Part shown: piece by piece, positions 21,558 to 22,621 of the stretch | How the letters are laid out: each line of letters opens with the position of its first letter | Numbering within the stretch: the first letter of the stretch is position 1 | DNA from: Palsa-504 sp050698755 | Lineage (GTDB): Bacteria > Actinomycetota > Actinomycetes > Streptosporangiales > Streptosporangiaceae | Direction: 5' to 3' | DNA length: 22,621 nucleotides | Assembly (NCBI GenBank): GCA_050698755.1 | Contig: JBOHCK010000074.1 | Coordinates: 1-22,621 of the forward strand | Translations under genes and position numbers: made by a program | Notes under the pieces: model-generated | The model's input: only the letters and a program-made list of their open reading frames with translations | The model's database searches: none | Told to the model about the DNA's origin: nothing

Positions 21558-22031
21558 TTACCCGAGCCGGAGGATGGTTTCCTCGATGTCGCGGTGCCGC
21601 CCGGGGGCGTAGGAGTTCTCGGTTCCGATGACGGTGAAGCCAGCCTTCTGGAGGACCCTGAGCGAGGCGATGTTGTCGCTGGCCGCCCGGGCGTGCAGCG
21701 GCCGGGCCGGCACGAGCTTGAGCAGGAGTTCCAGGGCCCGGCTGGCGATTCCGCGTCTCCAGAATGAACGGCTGATCCAGTAGGTGATCTCGGTCTGGTC
21801 CCCGGATACGAAGCTGGAGATGCTGCCGACGAGCTCCCCGTCACAGGTGATGGCCCGCAGCGTGATACCGGGCGAACTTCTTATCCTGACCAGATGAGCG
21901 TCGAAGGCGTGCCTGTCATCGGGGTCCTCGGAGGTGAACGCGGCCATCTGCACCGCTTCGGGATCGCGGCTTTGCTCGAACAGCGCGTCTAGGTCGGCAT
22001 CTTCGATTGGCCGCAGTGCGATGACCGGCAT
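21558..22031 (-). CDS. GNAT family N-acetyltransferase (RimJ/RimL-like)
   Basis: This 157-residue protein would transfer acetyl from acetyl-CoA to an amine. It opens with IALRPIEDADLDALFEQSRD, typical of RimJ/RimL-type enzymes. It has YWISRSFWRRGIASRALELL (motif A, the pyrophosphate-binding Arg/Gly segment) and ARAASDNIASLRVLQKAGF (motif B). ATG 22031 is preferred: GGAGG lies eight bases upstream, while the in-frame GTG at 22040 falls too close to it. The substrate is not predictable. It lies 113 bases upstream of the His-motif protein on the same strand, with a non-coding gap between. Confidence 0.88.
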   Translation of the reverse strand: MPVIALRPIEDADLDALFEQSRDPEAVQMAAFTSEDPDDRHAFDAHLVRIRSSPGITLRAITCDGELVGSISSFVSGDQTEITYWISRSFWRRGIASRALELLLKLVPARPLHARAASDNIASLRVLQKAGFTVIGTENSYAPGRHRDIEETILRLG

Positions 22032-22040
22032 CCGTCTCAC

Positions 22041-22281
22041 CTCCGCTGTCTGCCGTCCAGTCGAACAGTAATCTTCTGCCCGGTATGCGGGCTGGTGTGC
22101 TGGGAAATGTTTACGTACGGCTAGGGCTTGCGGATTCGGTGCAGGAGGATCGTAGTGGTCGATGTCGTGGAGCGTTCGGCCCGGGTTACTGGCCTGGCTG
22201 TGGCTACGGTCGGGTCACCCGGGTGACGCGGGAGGCGCCGCAGGTCACCGGGCGGATCGTGCTGGCGGCGGTGGCGGCCCG
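22041..22281. other. Intergenic region with a Shine-Dalgarno-led mini-ORF
   Basis: This divergent promoter region has no full gene. AGGAGG (22143-22148) sits six bases before GTG 22155, which opens a 23-codon frame ending at TGA 22224-22226. A GTG overlapping that stop (22223) opens a 20-codon frame ending at 22285. Neither peptide resembles a known protein. They could be translated leaders or decayed coding sequence. Confidence 0.35.
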
Positions 22282-22376
22282 GTGAGTGGCCGTTTCGACA
22301 CGGTGGTGGTCCGGTGAGGCCGTTTCGACGTGGTGGCGGCCCGGTGAGTGGCCGTTTCGACGTGGTGGTGGTCGGT
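22282..22376 (+). repeat. Threefold repeat of the start region of the terminal gene
   Basis: The start-proximal sequence GTGAGTGGCCGTTTCGAC occurs at 22282 and 22344. A version missing two bases occurs at 22314, giving units of 32 and 30 bases. The first copy encodes a degraded N terminus, VSGRFDTVVVR, then a stop. This looks like slippage duplication of the gene's own 5' end and makes the true start uncertain. Confidence 0.8.
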
Positions 22377-22621
22377 GCGGGGCCGGCCGGCGCGATCGCC
22401 GCGCTGGTGCTGGCCCGGTCCGGTGCGCGGGTGGCGCTGGCCGACAAGGCGGCCTTCCCGCGCGATAAGGCGTGCGGAGACCTGGTGGGGCCGCGGGGGG
22501 TGCAGGTCCTGGCGGATCTGGGGTTGCGCGTCCCCGACGCCGGGCAGGGATCCGACCTGCTCGCGGTCGGCCCGTCCGGTCGGCGCAGCAGGCTGCCTGC
22601 CTTCACCGGGCGTGCCTACCC
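22344..22621 (+). CDS. Geranylgeranyl reductase family FAD-dependent protein (partial, 3' end outside window)
   Basis: About 92 codons are present. The product begins VSGRFDVVVVGAGPAGAIAA, a Rossmann FAD site with GxGxxG, followed by ALADKAAFPRDKACGDLVGP, where the FPRxKxCGD block is diagnostic of the geranylgeranyl reductase/FixC-like group. Such enzymes saturate isoprenoid side chains, for example of menaquinone or archaeal-type lipids, or act as related flavin monooxygenases. In many actinomycetes a gene of this type lies before the nuo operon; whether that holds here is outside the window. GTG 22344 fits the family start, but GTG 22314 is in frame and adds ten residues. Neither has a good Shine-Dalgarno. 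Confidence 0.82.
   Translation, partial: MSGRFDVVVVGAGPAGAIAALVLARSGARVALADKAAFPRDKACGDLVGPRGVQVLADLGLRVPDAGQGSDLLAVGPSGRRSRLPAFTGRAY

Noticed and set aside
22085..22285. Plus-strand 66-codon frame before the terminal gene
   Set aside because: The ATG has no ribosome-binding site and no family resemblance. Its last 20 codons coincide with the second mini-ORF, recorded only as part of the GTGA chain.

Overview
The window is very GC-rich, with strong G/C preference at third codon positions. It carries several actinobacterial hallmarks: mycothiol synthase (mshD), a GlnR-type orphan response regulator, a furA-katG pair, a SigL/RslA-like ECF sigma factor and anti-sigma pair, and several promoters placed for leaderless transcripts. 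It reads as chromosome of a high-GC actinomycete, possibly of Streptosporangiales type. That placement is an inference; no rRNA, tRNA, phage, IS or CRISPR was seen.

Region 1 (1-5.8 kb) is a sulfur, thiol and nitrogen block. On the minus strand the transcription order is MoaD-like sulfur carrier, ECF sigma factor (SigL-like), RslA-like zinc anti-sigma factor, thioredoxin-like membrane protein, a short Cys-containing leader peptide with its own promoter, DUF4395 membrane protein, rhodanese-type sulfurtransferase, and DUF1416/SseC (cut by the window edge). Divergently on the plus strand lie glnR and mshD, followed by a convergent small unknown gene. A sulfurtransferase/SseC/thioredoxin cluster next to glnR and mshD matches the arrangement I recall from Mycobacterium tuberculosis (Rv0814c-Rv0819).

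Region 2 (5.8-9.95 kb) has a 400-base AT-richer non-coding stretch, a DivIVA-like coiled-coil protein, a convergent Ppx/GppA phosphatase, and a FAD-dependent amine-oxidase-like protein whose stop codon begins a 50-bp tandem repeat.

Region 3 (10-14.2 kb) has an ABC drug-exporter-type operon with a dyad over its promoter, a pentapeptide/DinB-like protein with no stop codon at its expected end, and an amidase. A 25-bp tandem repeat separates the amidase from katG.

Region 4 (14.2-17.65 kb) is the furA-katG peroxide-defence operon (minus strand) with a divergent 2H phosphoesterase.

Region 5 (17.65-21.45 kb) looks like an uncharacterised metal-handling locus: an ArsR-family repressor behind a near-perfect 38-bp dyad, a coupled ArsP-type permease with a His-rich tail, a two-domain Sco-like lipoprotein with a Met-rich segment, and a convergent membrane-anchored protein with HIHAH and HTH-type histidine clusters. 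This is the best candidate for a new system here. The window closes with a GNAT acetyltransferase and the 5' end of a geranylgeranyl-reductase-family FAD protein whose start region is tandemly repeated.
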